A stretch of DNA of 64,000 nucleotides from Flavobacteria bacterium MS024-2A (GTDB taxonomy: Bacteria; Bacteroidota; Bacteroidia; Flavobacteriales; Flavobacteriaceae), in contig CAJJBB010000005.1 of the NCBI GenBank assembly GCA_905182305.1, positions 124,001 to 188,000 on the forward strand. Reading direction: 5' to 3'. This document shows, piece by piece, positions 28,232-37,489 of this stretch. The position numbers were made by a program, and so were the translations under genes. A model generated the notes under the pieces. It had not been told where the DNA came from. It did no database searches and worked only from the letters and a program-made list of their open reading frames with translations. How positions within the stretch are numbered: position 1 is the stretch's first letter; the number at the start of each line of letters is the position of its first letter.

Positions 28232-29302
28232 ATGGATATAACATCATTTATTTCTAAAAAAGCTTCTCCTATTTCATATGCAACATCTTGGGAGGCACCA
28301 AGTAATATTGCACTGGTTAAGTATTGGGGTAAGTACGGAGAACAATTACCTAAAAACCCTTCTTTAAGTTTTACACTATCAAATAGTTCTACAAATACTA
28401 ATGTTGTTTTTACACCTCATTCTAAATCAATCCCTGATTTTGACTTTTATTTTCATAACGTTCAAAAAGAAGATTTTAAACCAAAAATCGCTATTTTTTT
28501 AGAAAGAATACATTCTTATATTCCATGGATTGGGAACTATCATTTATCAATTAAAAGTGAAAATTATTTTCCTCACAGTAGTGGAATAGCATCTTCAGCT
28601 TCATCAATGGCTGCTTTATCTTTATGCTTGATGGATTTGGAGCAACAACTTTTCCCCGAGATGACAAGCCTTTATTTTCATCAAAAGGCTTCTTTTTTAG
28701 CTCGTTTGGGTTCAGGGAGTGCTTCTAGAAGTATTCAAGGACCTGTAACCATTTGGGGAACAAATGAGATACAAAACACAAGCTCTGATTTATATGCCAT
28801 ACCTTTTGGCGAATCATTACATCCGGTATTTAAAACCTATCAGGATACTATATTATTGATAGATAAAGGATCTAAACAAGTTTCAAGTTCTACAGGTCAT
28901 AATTTAATGCATGCACATCCATTTGCAGAAAATCGATTTCTACAAGCAACAAATCATTTGTCTTCTCTACTTTCTATAATGAAGTCAGGAGAATTAGATG
29001 ATTTTATTCGTATTGTAGAATTAGAAGCACTGTCCTTACATGCTATGATGATGACTTCATCACCTTATTTTATTTTGATGCAACCCAATACGTTGGCAGT
29101 TATACAAAAAGTATGGACATATAGAGAAAGTACTTCTATTCCATTGTGTTTTACTTTAGATGCTGGAGCCAATATACATTTACTCTACCCAAAAGAATAT
29201 AAAGATGTAATTCTTGAGTTCATAAATAAGGAGCTTGCTTTTTTTTGTGAAAATGGACAATACCTTACGGATGAAGTTGGGTTAGGGGCTAAAAAAATGT
29301 AA
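28232..29302 (+). CDS. mvaD: Diphosphomevalonate decarboxylase
   Basis: 356 aa GHMP-family enzyme giving isopentenyl-PP. Substrate site SWEAPSNIALVKYWGKYG, SLSFTLSNSSTNT, the GHMP motif PHSSGIASSASSMAALSLC and RLGSGSASRSIQGPVTIWG, and FTLDAGANIHLLYP with the catalytic Asp. It opens the mvaD, GHMP kinase, ubiA run, in which genes are 3-12 bp apart. Confidence 0.95.
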   Translation: MDITSFISKKASPISYATSWEAPSNIALVKYWGKYGEQLPKNPSLSFTLSNSSTNTNVVFTPHSKSIPDFDFYFHNVQKEDFKPKIAIFLERIHSYIPWIGNYHLSIKSENYFPHSSGIASSASSMAALSLCLMDLEQQLFPEMTSLYFHQKASFLARLGSGSASRSIQGPVTIWGTNEIQNTSSDLYAIPFGESLHPVFKTYQDTILLIDKGSKQVSSSTGHNLMHAHPFAENRFLQATNHLSSLLSIMKSGELDDFIRIVELEALSLHAMMMTSSPYFILMQPNTLAVIQKVWTYRESTSIPLCFTLDAGANIHLLYPKEYKDVILEFINKELAFFCENGQYLTDEVGLGAKKM

Positions 29303-29313
29303 CTTTGAAATTC

Positions 29314-30243
29314 ATGAAAGGGCCATTATTTTTTGCTAAAATTTTACTTTTTGGAGAATACGGAATTATCAAAGATTCTAAAGGCCTTTCTATTCCATAT
29401 AATTTTTATAGAGGTGCCTTGAAAATTCCTTCTAAAAGTACGCTGGCAAATAAATCTTCTCACAGTAAATTACTCGCTTTCTCGGAATACTTAAAAACTT
29501 TAGATGATACTTTAGTTTCCTTTAATTGGGTCGAATTAAATCGTGATTTAGCTAAAAAAATGTATTTCGACAGCAGTATTCCTCAAGGATATGGCGTAGG
29601 CAGTAGTGGTGCTCTTGTGGCAGCTATTTATGATCAATATGGCATAAATAAAATAACAGTATTAGAGAATCTGACCAAAGATAAATTACAACATCTAAAA
29701 ACTATTTTTGCTGAAATGGAATCCTTTTTTCATGGTCAATCTTCTGGTTTGGATCCTTTAAATAGTTATTTGAGTTTGCCTATTTTGATTAAATCAAAAG
29801 AACATGTTGAAACTACTGGAATTCCTTCGCAACATAGTGCCGGAAGAGGTGCTGTTTTTTTATTAGATAGTGGAATGACTGGAGAAACAGCACCCATGGT
29901 CTCTATTTTTAAAGAAAACATGAAGCAAGAGGCATTTAGTACTATGATGCGTGAAAAGTTTATTAAATATTCTGATGAATGTGTAGAAGATTTTCTAAAA
30001 GGAAATATGGCATCCTTATTTAAAAACATAAAGTCATTATCGACTTTGGTTTTACAAAATTTCCAACCTATGATTCCTAATTCTTTTCATGATATATGGT
30101 TACAAGGTATAGAATCTAACGACTACTATCTCAAGCTTTGTGGTTCAGGTGGGGGTGGTTTTATGTTAGGCTTTACACGTGACTTTGAAAAAGCTAAAAA
30201 AGCGTTAAAGGCATATCCTCTTGAAGTGGTATATCACTTTTAA
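29314..30243 (+). CDS. Mevalonate kinase-like GHMP kinase
   Basis: 309 aa from ATG 29314; an upstream TTG at 29305 adds three residues. N-terminal AKILLFGEYGIIKDSKG, ATP-binding QGYGVGSSGALVAAIYD (GHMP motif), FHGQSSGLDPLNSYL with the catalytic Asp, and C-terminal KLCGSGGGGFMLGFT. Its place beside mvaD makes mevalonate kinase the likely activity. Phosphomevalonate kinase is not in the window. Confidence 0.9.
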   Translation: MKGPLFFAKILLFGEYGIIKDSKGLSIPYNFYRGALKIPSKSTLANKSSHSKLLAFSEYLKTLDDTLVSFNWVELNRDLAKKMYFDSSIPQGYGVGSSGALVAAIYDQYGINKITVLENLTKDKLQHLKTIFAEMESFFHGQSSGLDPLNSYLSLPILIKSKEHVETTGIPSQHSAGRGAVFLLDSGMTGETAPMVSIFKENMKQEAFSTMMREKFIKYSDECVEDFLKGNMASLFKNIKSLSTLVLQNFQPMIPNSFHDIWLQGIESNDYYLKLCGSGGGGFMLGFTRDFEKAKKALKAYPLEVVYHF

Positions 30244-30246
30244 GAA

Positions 30247-31140
30247 ATGGGCTTGCTATTTACACATAAACAGCAACGTTCCCTTTTAAAATTAATAAGC
30301 TTGTTTAGTCTTGTGCGGGGATACAATATTATTGTATTAATTATTGCACAATACTTAACAGCTCGCTATATTTTATCACCACAACTTTCTTGGTGGACCT
30401 TACTTTTTGATATAAAATTCTTCAGTATTGTTTTAGCATCTTCACTCACAACAGCTGCAGGGTATATCATTAATAATTTTTATGATGCCCCCAAGGATAA
30501 AATTAATCGTCCAAAAAAATATATTTTAGAGCATTTAGTATCACAACAAATTCAATTGGCACTATTTTTAATACTAAATATGACGGCTTTTATATTTGCT
30601 AGTATAGTCTCTTTTCGTGCCGTATTATTTTTTTTGTTATATATGTTTGCTATTTGGATATATAGTTTTCGAGTTAAACGTTTTTTTTGGCTAAGTAATT
30701 TATATGCTGCTTTATTGATGATTTTACCATTTTGGGCAATTACATTGTATTTTAAAAACTTTGATACTTTAGTTTTTTATCATGCAGGCTATTTGTTTTT
30801 TTTAATTCTTGCTCGAGACATTATTAAAGATTTAGAAAATTTTAAAGGCGATTGGGTACATCGCTATAAAACACTCCCTATAGTTTTTGACAATAAATCA
30901 ACAAAATGGATTACTACTTTGTGTTTATTGGGTTGTTTATTTCCAAATTTTCATATAATTAATCATCCATTGGGTTTAATGTTTTTCTACTATGTAATTA
31001 GCCCTCTATATTTGATTTTGGTATTAGTATTCTTATGGCGTGCTAATGATCAAAAGACGTACCTTTGGCTTCATAATTTAATCAAGGCATGGATTTTAAT
31101 TGGTGTATTAAGCATTAGCTTAATCCCCCAAGGTTTATAA
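30247..31140 (+). CDS. UbiA-family prenyltransferase
   Basis: 297 aa multi-pass membrane protein. The first Asp-rich motif is in YIINNFYDAPKDKINRPKK (NxxxDxxxD) and the second in LARDIIKDLENFKGDWVHR. It is closest in look to the geranylgeranylglycerol-phosphate type of Bacteroidota, and gene context (isoprenoid precursor genes just upstream) fits prenyl transfer; the acceptor is not certain. Confidence 0.88.
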   Translation: MGLLFTHKQQRSLLKLISLFSLVRGYNIIVLIIAQYLTARYILSPQLSWWTLLFDIKFFSIVLASSLTTAAGYIINNFYDAPKDKINRPKKYILEHLVSQQIQLALFLILNMTAFIFASIVSFRAVLFFLLYMFAIWIYSFRVKRFFWLSNLYAALLMILPFWAITLYFKNFDTLVFYHAGYLFFLILARDIIKDLENFKGDWVHRYKTLPIVFDNKSTKWITTLCLLGCLFPNFHIINHPLGLMFFYYVISPLYLILVLVFLWRANDQKTYLWLHNLIKAWILIGVLSISLIPQGL

Positions 31141-31163
31141 ATTCGATACTAACTGCAAACGAT

Positions 31164-31931
31164 ATGAAATCCCACTATAATTCTTCAAATCCTAAAACTT
31201 CTACTCCCTCAGTAAAAAAAAATGATACTGTGCGTTTAAATAAGTTTCTTTCCAACGCAGGGCTATGCTCACGAAGAGAAGCTGACGAACATATAGCCAT
31301 GGGTCTAGTTCATGTTAATGGTAAGATTATGACTGAAATGGGTTATCAAGTAAAGCCTAATGATGAGGTTAAGTTTGATGGATCAAGAATTCAAAAAACT
31401 CCTCCTGTATATTTATTGCTTAACAAACCAAAAGGATTTGTGGCTACATCGCAGTCTGGAGTTACAAGTAAATCAGTGCAGGAACTAATTAGTTCTGCTG
31501 TTAAAACAAAAATTCCGCCAGTTGGTGAGATGGGACGTCCGATGACTGGCTTGCTTTTTTTTACTAATGATGAGGAGTTGCGTAAAAAATTAAATAAATC
31601 AATCTCCATTCCAATGGTTTATAAAGTTGTTTTAGATAAAAATGTAACCTCTGAAATGATGAAGCAATTAAAGCAAGGACAGCTTGTTTTTGAAAAGACA
31701 TATAAAATCACTGCCATTAGTCATGTTGATGGTAAAACTAAAAAAGAAGTAGGTATTGAAGTTCATTCAATAAGTCCCTCTATTATTGTTAAGCTTTTTG
31801 CAGCAGTTGGACTTACTGTGACTTTAATTGACAGAGTTGTCTTTGGGGGGTTAACTAAAAAAGAATTACCCAGAGGAAACTATAGAAGATTAAATTCTAA
31901 AGAAGTTGGTTTTTTGAAGATGCTCCCCTAG
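31164..31931 (+). CDS. RsuA/RluB-like pseudouridine synthase homologue with catalytic motifs lost
   Basis: 255 aa, intact frame. The S4 domain is normal (RLNKFLSNAGLCSRREADEH) and the LLNKPKGFVAT block is kept. At the catalytic site, where the family has GRLDxxTTG, the protein reads VGEMGRPMTGLLFFTND, so both Arg and the nucleophilic Asp are missing. The later RNRxVRR block is also replaced (ISPSIIVKLFAAVG). It probably cannot isomerise uridine; an RNA-binding role is possible. Its end overlaps the convergent glycosyltransferase by 42 bp. Confidence 0.85.
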   Translation: MKSHYNSSNPKTSTPSVKKNDTVRLNKFLSNAGLCSRREADEHIAMGLVHVNGKIMTEMGYQVKPNDEVKFDGSRIQKTPPVYLLLNKPKGFVATSQSGVTSKSVQELISSAVKTKIPPVGEMGRPMTGLLFFTNDEELRKKLNKSISIPMVYKVVLDKNVTSEMMKQLKQGQLVFEKTYKITAISHVDGKTKKEVGIEVHSISPSIIVKLFAAVGLTVTLIDRVVFGGLTKKELPRGNYRRLNSKEVGFLKMLP

Positions 31932-33230
31932 CGCTCCTTTGAATATTTCGTAAAAGAAACAAGTGTATACAAAAAGATAGGCTGGTACATTCCACAACCA
32001 TTCTTCTTTAAACCCTTCAGGGCCATATGAACTATAACTCCAAAACACGGTCAAACTCCAAAGTATAGGATAGACATACCCTGTTAAAACACCCAAAATA
32101 ACTAGATTGATAATATACCAAGGGTGAACAGTGGTTGCAATAAAAAAGTAAGAGCTTAGTAAGAAAAGGATACTTTTTAAAACAGACTTCAGATCTCTAT
32201 TTGATCGTAAAAAGGTAAAGATAAATACTAATCCTATAGTTATAAATGGAGTTACTTTTCCTACTTTTTGAATAATATTATAGCCCTTAACTTCGTAGCC
32301 AATTGAGCGAACTACATTATAAATACTACCATTGAATTCGAAAGAAGTAAACCAAAGGTTAATAGTTTCCCTATAATTAGAAATCATTTGTTCTTCCCAG
32401 AAAGGATACCAAAGAATGAGTGAAAATATAAAAATAGACAGGCTGAAAAAAATAAATTTTCTCAAATTAAGGAATCTAAAAAATAAAGGGACAATTAATA
32501 GCGGTAGTAGCTTTGTCGCTATCGCAAGTGCCATAAATAAGCCTCCAAGAATAGCTTTTTTATGAAAAAGACATAGAATGCTGGCAAGTGTAAAGCAAAT
32601 CATAAAAGCCTCACCATGAAGGTTTCCAATTCCTTCAATGATGACAAGTGGATTCAGGAAATACCAAAGAATATGTTCGGGATTTTGATTTATTTTTTTA
32701 AGTAAAGTAGTTCCTAAAAGAAACACAATGATTTCTCCTGTAAAATAAATAATTCGCAAACTCAAAACAGAGTAGAGTAAATCTCCTTTATTAAAATAGC
32801 CCATTATTTTAAACAGGTACTGACTTAATGGAGGGTAGTTTGAAAAGTTTCCTGCACTTAAATAGCCCATTGATTCATATAAAAGCTGTGCATTGGGGAA
32901 ATAAATATGGGCTATTAAAACTTCTGGGGTATAGATGTATGGGTTAACTCCTAATAGTTGAATGGATCCATCCCAAATAAAACGATAAAAGTCTTGAGAA
33001 AGTTCTGGAATATGAAATATGAAAATAGCCCTACTTAAAACTCCTAGCAAAAAAATATTTGTTAGAGAATTAAAATGTTGCGCCCAATACCAAAGTAGGA
33101 TAAAAAGTAGTGAAAAGATGCTTAGAAGCGGAAGTGTATTTTCTCTTTTAAGTTCATGTTCTAAATAATAAAATCCATATAAAATAAGTGTGAGTAGAAC
33201 TGCTTGGGTTAAGAGTTTTTTTATTTTCAT
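31890..33230 (-). CDS. Polyprenol-phosphate-sugar-dependent glycosyltransferase (GT87/DUF2029-like)
   Basis: 446 aa with about 10-12 TM helices and an extracytoplasmic acidic loop early on (LSQDFYRFIWDGSIQLLGVNPY), the layout of GT-C mannosyltransferases. These use lipid-linked sugars such as polyprenol-P-mannose. A DPM-type synthase lies two genes upstream, which supports that donor. It is last of the minus-strand glycosylation group and 7 bp from the preceding GT2. Confidence 0.8.
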   Translation of the reverse strand: MKIKKLLTQAVLLTLILYGFYYLEHELKRENTLPLLSIFSLLFILLWYWAQHFNSLTNIFLLGVLSRAIFIFHIPELSQDFYRFIWDGSIQLLGVNPYIYTPEVLIAHIYFPNAQLLYESMGYLSAGNFSNYPPLSQYLFKIMGYFNKGDLLYSVLSLRIIYFTGEIIVFLLGTTLLKKINQNPEHILWYFLNPLVIIEGIGNLHGEAFMICFTLASILCLFHKKAILGGLFMALAIATKLLPLLIVPLFFRFLNLRKFIFFSLSIFIFSLILWYPFWEEQMISNYRETINLWFTSFEFNGSIYNVVRSIGYEVKGYNIIQKVGKVTPFITIGLVFIFTFLRSNRDLKSVLKSILFLLSSYFFIATTVHPWYIINLVILGVLTGYVYPILWSLTVFWSYSSYGPEGFKEEWLWNVPAYLFVYTCFFYEIFKGALGEHLQKTNFFRI

Positions 33231-33237
33231 AGTAAGA

Positions 33238-34746
33238 TTAAGTTCGTTTCAAACCATAGTATGTTATGCTGCCAAACCCAATAAATAATAATAGATGAAA
33301 AGGGAATAGTCCAAAATCACCTTTTTGAGAAACTGTAAATGCACTGACCATTCCAAAGAGGAAGTACAAGGAAAAAAGAAGTTCAATAAAAGTATAAATT
33401 GATATATTTCTTTGGGAATACTTATTATTCTTAGGCCCTTTTTTTTGTTCGCTGATATTAAATTTAGGGGTCCGTATGAAGGCACTTTTTTTACCTAAAT
33501 GTCCTTCGATAACGGCTATGGTGTTGTGGAAAGTAAAACCTAAAGCCAAGCAATAAAAAAGAAAAAATCTTTTTATGTAAGTTGTAAACGAATTCACTCC
33601 TCCACCAAACAAATGCTTATGAATAGACCAATAACATATAAAAAAGATTAGAGTGCTTACAATAAATAATCCACTTAAATTAAAAAGTAAATTCAGATCT
33701 TCATACTTTTCTTTTATAAATAAAAGCGGCACACTAAGGCTAGCTGCAATAAAGACACATAAAAAGATACTACTATTGAGGAGGTGAAAAAACGCGTTAA
33801 ATTTAGTGGAAAATGAGATCTTATCAGAATTAATTACCTGTCTTATCATTTTCCTAAAATTTTCTGCCCCCCCTTTATTCCATCTAAATTGCTGAGAGCG
33901 AATAGCACTTAGTGTTATTGGTAATTCAGCAGGAGTTACTACAGTGTCTAAATAGTAAATTTTCCATTGTTTTAGTTGGGCCCTGTAGCTTAAGTCTAAA
34001 TCTTCAGTAAGGGTGTCTCCTTCCCAATTACCAGCATCAATAATGCATTTCTTTCTCCAGATTCCCGCAGTTCCATTAAAGTTTATAAAGTGACTTTGTT
34101 GATTCCTTCCAATTTGTTCTAAAAGAAAATGTGCATCTAGCGCGAAACCTTGCACTTGTGTTAATATAGAATACTCTCTATTTAGATGTCCCCAACGCGT
34201 TTGAACTACTCCAGTTTTAGGGTTTGAAAAATGAGGAACTGTTTCTAGTAACCATTTAGGATGTGGTAAGAAATCTGCATCAAAAATTGCAATAAGATCA
34301 CCTGTTGCACTTTTTAATCCTTCTTTTAAAGCTCCGGCTTTAAACCCTGTTCTCTGATTTCGGATTATATGTTCTATTGGAGTTCCATTCTCTTGCTGTA
34401 TTAAAATTATCTTTTTTGTCACTGATAAGGATTCATCGGTAGAATCATCCAAAACTTGAATTTGAAGTTTTTCTTTAGGATATTCTAGGGCTGAGATGCA
34501 TTGAATGAGTCTTTCTATAACATAAATTTCATTATAAATTGGAAGTTGAATAGTTACTTTTGGGAGTACTTTTAATTGATTTATCTGCGAAGTATTTGTT
34601 TTTTTGTTTTTTTTATATAATAAAAAATACCGCAACATATTCAGTTGTGTTAGGCTGTAAATAAAAATAATAAATAAGCAAAAAACATAGACACCAAAAA
34701 TACTGTAGGATATGTATCGTTCTATTAGGTTTAAATCTATTTCCAT
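33238..34746 (-). CDS. Membrane GT2 glycosyltransferase (cellulose-synthase-like)
   Basis: 502 aa. N-terminal TM, then a GT2 domain: LPIYNEIYVIERLIQCI, VLDDSTDES, LIAIFDADFLPHPKWL (DxD), ETLTEDLDLSYRAQLKQW-type segment (TLTEDLDLSYRAQLKQW) and QQFRWNKGGAENFRK (QxxRW), then four or more C-terminal TMs. QxxRW marks processive or CESA-like enzymes. It overlaps the DPM-like gene by 10 bp. The product is unknown. Confidence 0.9.
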   Translation of the reverse strand: MEIDLNLIERYISYSIFGVYVFCLFIIFIYSLTQLNMLRYFLLYKKNKKTNTSQINQLKVLPKVTIQLPIYNEIYVIERLIQCISALEYPKEKLQIQVLDDSTDESLSVTKKIILIQQENGTPIEHIIRNQRTGFKAGALKEGLKSATGDLIAIFDADFLPHPKWLLETVPHFSNPKTGVVQTRWGHLNREYSILTQVQGFALDAHFLLEQIGRNQQSHFINFNGTAGIWRKKCIIDAGNWEGDTLTEDLDLSYRAQLKQWKIYYLDTVVTPAELPITLSAIRSQQFRWNKGGAENFRKMIRQVINSDKISFSTKFNAFFHLLNSSIFLCVFIAASLSVPLLFIKEKYEDLNLLFNLSGLFIVSTLIFFICYWSIHKHLFGGGVNSFTTYIKRFFLFYCLALGFTFHNTIAVIEGHLGKKSAFIRTPKFNISEQKKGPKNNKYSQRNISIYTFIELLFSLYFLFGMVSAFTVSQKGDFGLFPFHLLLFIGFGSITYYGLKRT

Positions 34747-35441
34747 CTTGAGAAGTAAAATTTACCAATCCATGTTAATATTTTGTAACCTGCCATAATC
34801 GTTCCTTTCAAGGTTCCTGAAACTTTAGAATATCCTATTCTTTTCCTGTATCGAACAGGCACTTCAATGTATTTTATTTTTCTACGTAAAACTTTAAGTT
34901 GCATTTCAACAGTCCATCCATAAGTTTTGTCACTCATCTCTAATGCCAATAGATTTTTCCAACCTATGGCTCTAAAGGGACCTAAATCCGTGAAATTTGC
35001 ATTGTAAAGCAATCTCATCAATAAGCAAGCCAGTGCATTTCCAAATATTTGTTGAGGAGTTAAGGCTCCTTTTTCACGAAGAAATTTAACTCTTGCCCCA
35101 ACTACAAACTGTACATTTTTTTCAAGAATCGGTTTAATAACTGTACCAAGATCTTCAGGATAATCAGAATAGTCACCATCTAAAAATACTACAATATTTG
35201 GCGGGTTTTTATGAAGGTAATCTATTCCTTTTAAACAAGCATATCCATATCCTTTTCTGCTTTCGTGAATTACTTTAGCACCTGAATTTGAGGCTTTTAT
35301 GGCTGTTGAATCATCAGATCCATTATTTATTACTATGATCTCATCAACAATATTTGGTATTGCATTTACAACCTTAGAAATAGATTTTTCTTCATTAAAT
35401 GCAGGAATTATTACAACAATACGATTACCTTCAAAAGACAT
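34737..35441 (-). CDS. GT2 glycosyltransferase, polyprenol-phosphate-mannose synthase-like
   Basis: 234 aa soluble GT2: VVIIPAFNEEKSISKVV, VINNGSDDST, GYACLKGIDYL, VVFLDGDYSDYPED (DxD) and FTDLGPFRAIGWKNLLAL. It probably makes a lipid-linked sugar for the GT-C gene in the same run. It overlaps by one base the membrane protein gene upstream and by 10 bp the CESA-like gene downstream. Confidence 0.87.
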   Translation of the reverse strand: MSFEGNRIVVIIPAFNEEKSISKVVNAIPNIVDEIIVINNGSDDSTAIKASNSGAKVIHESRKGYGYACLKGIDYLHKNPPNIVVFLDGDYSDYPEDLGTVIKPILEKNVQFVVGARVKFLREKGALTPQQIFGNALACLLMRLLYNANFTDLGPFRAIGWKNLLALEMSDKTYGWTVEMQLKVLRRKIKYIEVPVRYRKRIGYSKVSGTLKGTIMAGYKILTWIGKFYFSRWK

Positions 35442-35851
35442 TAAGTATTTAGTTCAATTTGTTGTTGTGGAACTATGTATTCATCAAAGTACCAAGCTGA
35501 CCACGAATCCATTGCCAAGAAAAATACTACACCAAAAATTAAAAGTAAAATCACAAGTAGTATTAAATTTATTTTTTTTCTTTTTGGATCGATGGAACAT
35601 TGATTTTGTTTTTCACGAAATTTAAAAACAGCAATGCACCCAATACCAAATCCAATTATTCTTAGTATAATCGAACCCATTCCAATTGAACCATCCTCGG
35701 AGTAGAAGAAATCAGCAAAAGAAATAGCTACAACTCCCCCCATCAGTCCAAACATAAAAAGTATTGCAGGAGCAACACAGCATAAAATTCCAGCAAGAGC
35801 AGACATTATACCATACTTTAATGACCACTTTACAACATTAGGATTTTTCAT
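35441..35851 (-). CDS. Small membrane protein with a MerT-like Cys-Cys motif
   Basis: 136 aa, three to four TM helices. The first reads SALAGILCCVAPAILFMFGL; a Cys-Cys in the first helix is the mark of MerT mercuric transporters, but the rest is not clearly MerT and there are no other mer genes. It sits among glycosyltransferases in one transcript direction. The function is left open. Confidence 0.6.
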   Translation of the reverse strand: MKNPNVVKWSLKYGIMSALAGILCCVAPAILFMFGLMGGVVAISFADFFYSEDGSIGMGSIILRIIGFGIGCIAVFKFREKQNQCSIDPKRKKINLILLVILLLIFGVVFFLAMDSWSAWYFDEYIVPQQQIELNT

Positions 35852-35891
35852 TCGTGTGATAAATTAAATTAATATTCAAAAGTAAGTTTTT

Positions 35892-36599
35892 TTAAATCAC
35901 ATATTGAGAATAATATTTATTTAAAAATATTGGCTTAACCCCTAAGTAGTGAAGGAAATGTAAAACTCCAAAGTGAAAAAGAAGGTAAATTATGCCATTT
36001 TTATAAAACCTTCTTGAAGAAGTTGTAAGTGTTTGTGGAAGTACAATGAAGCATTTGTTTTTATAGAGCTTTTTAATAAATTCAATGTCTTCACAAACTT
36101 TGTATCGAGGGTCAAAACCATTTAGCATATCAAATTTATTTTTTGAAACAAATAATGATTGATCACCTCCTCGGCATAATAAATGATTCCATTTACTCCC
36201 AGCTGCAGCTAACTTTAAAAGCCAATTTGCTTTATCAAACTTTAATCTAAAGCATCCAGCAACTTTCTTTTTTTTATAAGAATTCAAAATTAGTGTATCA
36301 AAATTTTGAGGAAGTATACTATCAACATGAACAAAATAAAGGAGTGAAGTTTTAGCAATTTTGGCTCCAAAATTCATTTGATTGGCTCTGCCAGTTTTTG
36401 TTTGAAAAACACTAATATCCGTTAAACTTTCAAGCAATTGCCCTGTGCCATCAGTACTTCCCCCGTCTACTATAATTATTTCTTGTGGTGTTTGACAGGT
36501 GCTTTTGAGATGTGAAATAAAATCATTAATAAAATTAATTTCATTAAATACAGGAACTATTATTGAGATTTCCGGCTTATTGATTAAGGCTCCAGTCAT
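35892..36599 (-). CDS. TIGR04283-type glycosyltransferase
   Basis: 235 aa GT2: SIIVPVFNEINFINDFI, IIIVDGGSTDGTG, LLYFVHVDSILPQNFD and LLCRGGDQSLFVSKNKFDML with CEDIEFIKKLYK. This matches the glycosyltransferase that travels with TIGR04282 and DUF547 genes and carries an arsenosugar-biosynthesis name by association. No arsS or arsM gene is present here, so that role is not supported. It overlaps the DUF547 gene by 23 bp. Confidence 0.82.
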   Translation of the reverse strand: MTGALINKPEISIIVPVFNEINFINDFISHLKSTCQTPQEIIIVDGGSTDGTGQLLESLTDISVFQTKTGRANQMNFGAKIAKTSLLYFVHVDSILPQNFDTLILNSYKKKKVAGCFRLKFDKANWLLKLAAAGSKWNHLLCRGGDQSLFVSKNKFDMLNGFDPRYKVCEDIEFIKKLYKNKCFIVLPQTLTTSSRRFYKNGIIYLLFHFGVLHFLHYLGVKPIFLNKYYSQYVI

Positions 36600-37272
36600 A
36601 AGATAAATAAGCTATTTTAGGATTTTCAAACCTAATTCCTGAATAGCGTTCAATAAACTTAAGTTTTTCTTTTCTTGAACCAAAATCTTTTCCAAACCAC
36701 AAGAAAATTTTAGATAATTTTAAATGTTTTGGGGTAATTATATTCTTACTGGGATCATTTAAAAATCGTTCAGTAGCTTCTGTTAATTGTTGTTCCAATT
36801 GTTTTTCTTGAAAGGCTTTATTCCATAATCTAGGGCAAGATTCAGAGGCACAATTAATAGCAAAATGAATTCGTGGTTCTTTCATTTTACGAAGTATTTT
36901 GTGTTCTATATCTCCAAGACTATACCGTTTTTCTTCAATTATAAAGTTGTCAATATCCCATGGAGATTTGATGTCTTTTATACTGCTTACAGGATAATTT
37001 TTCAAAATAAGCTGAACAGTCAACGCATTGTAGGTATTTATCCAATAAGATATTTTGTGATTTTTAGAGTCAGATTCATTTGGTGGAAACTGCTGTAATG
37101 TTTTTATATAGGCATTTAAATTATCTCTTTGCTCAAGCCAACCTTTATAGTTAACTCGACCATCATCACTTACATATTCTTGTAACATACTGTTCCACCT
37201 ATGGTGTATGTTTTTTTGTACACTAACTGTAAAATTTAAATATATAATTAAGAGTATTAGCGTAGAATTCAT
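36577..37272 (-). CDS. DUF547 domain protein
   Basis: 231 aa with a hydrophobic N-terminus that could be a signal peptide (STLILLIIYLNFTVSVQ). DUF547 blocks: ISYWINTYNALTVQLILKNYP, SLGDIEHKILR and HFAINCASESCPRLWNKAF. The conserved Cys and His suggest a transglutaminase-like fold, but no function is established. It probably forms one unit with the TIGR04283 and TIGR04282 genes. Confidence 0.87.
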   Translation of the reverse strand: MNSTLILLIIYLNFTVSVQKNIHHRWNSMLQEYVSDDGRVNYKGWLEQRDNLNAYIKTLQQFPPNESDSKNHKISYWINTYNALTVQLILKNYPVSSIKDIKSPWDIDNFIIEEKRYSLGDIEHKILRKMKEPRIHFAINCASESCPRLWNKAFQEKQLEQQLTEATERFLNDPSKNIITPKHLKLSKIFLWFGKDFGSRKEKLKFIERYSGIRFENPKIAYLSYDWSLNQ

Positions 37273-37489
37273 AAAAATTGTTTTTTTAAGATTTGCAATA
37301 TTCTACTTTATAGTAATTAAAAGTTGAAGATGATATTTAAATTTTTTTTACTGATTTTCTGAAAGAGTTTCTGATGTTCTATCAAAAAAAGTTAAAGATT
37401 AGAATTGAAGTAAAATATACCCTTTTTTATCATCAAAAAAATCATTTCTTTAAACAATTTATACCGTGGTTTATCGGTATTCTTTTGTT

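Noticed and set aside
35441-35851. Mercury resistance gene merT
   Set aside because: Only the Cys-Cys helix resembles MerT; no merR, merA or merP nearby.
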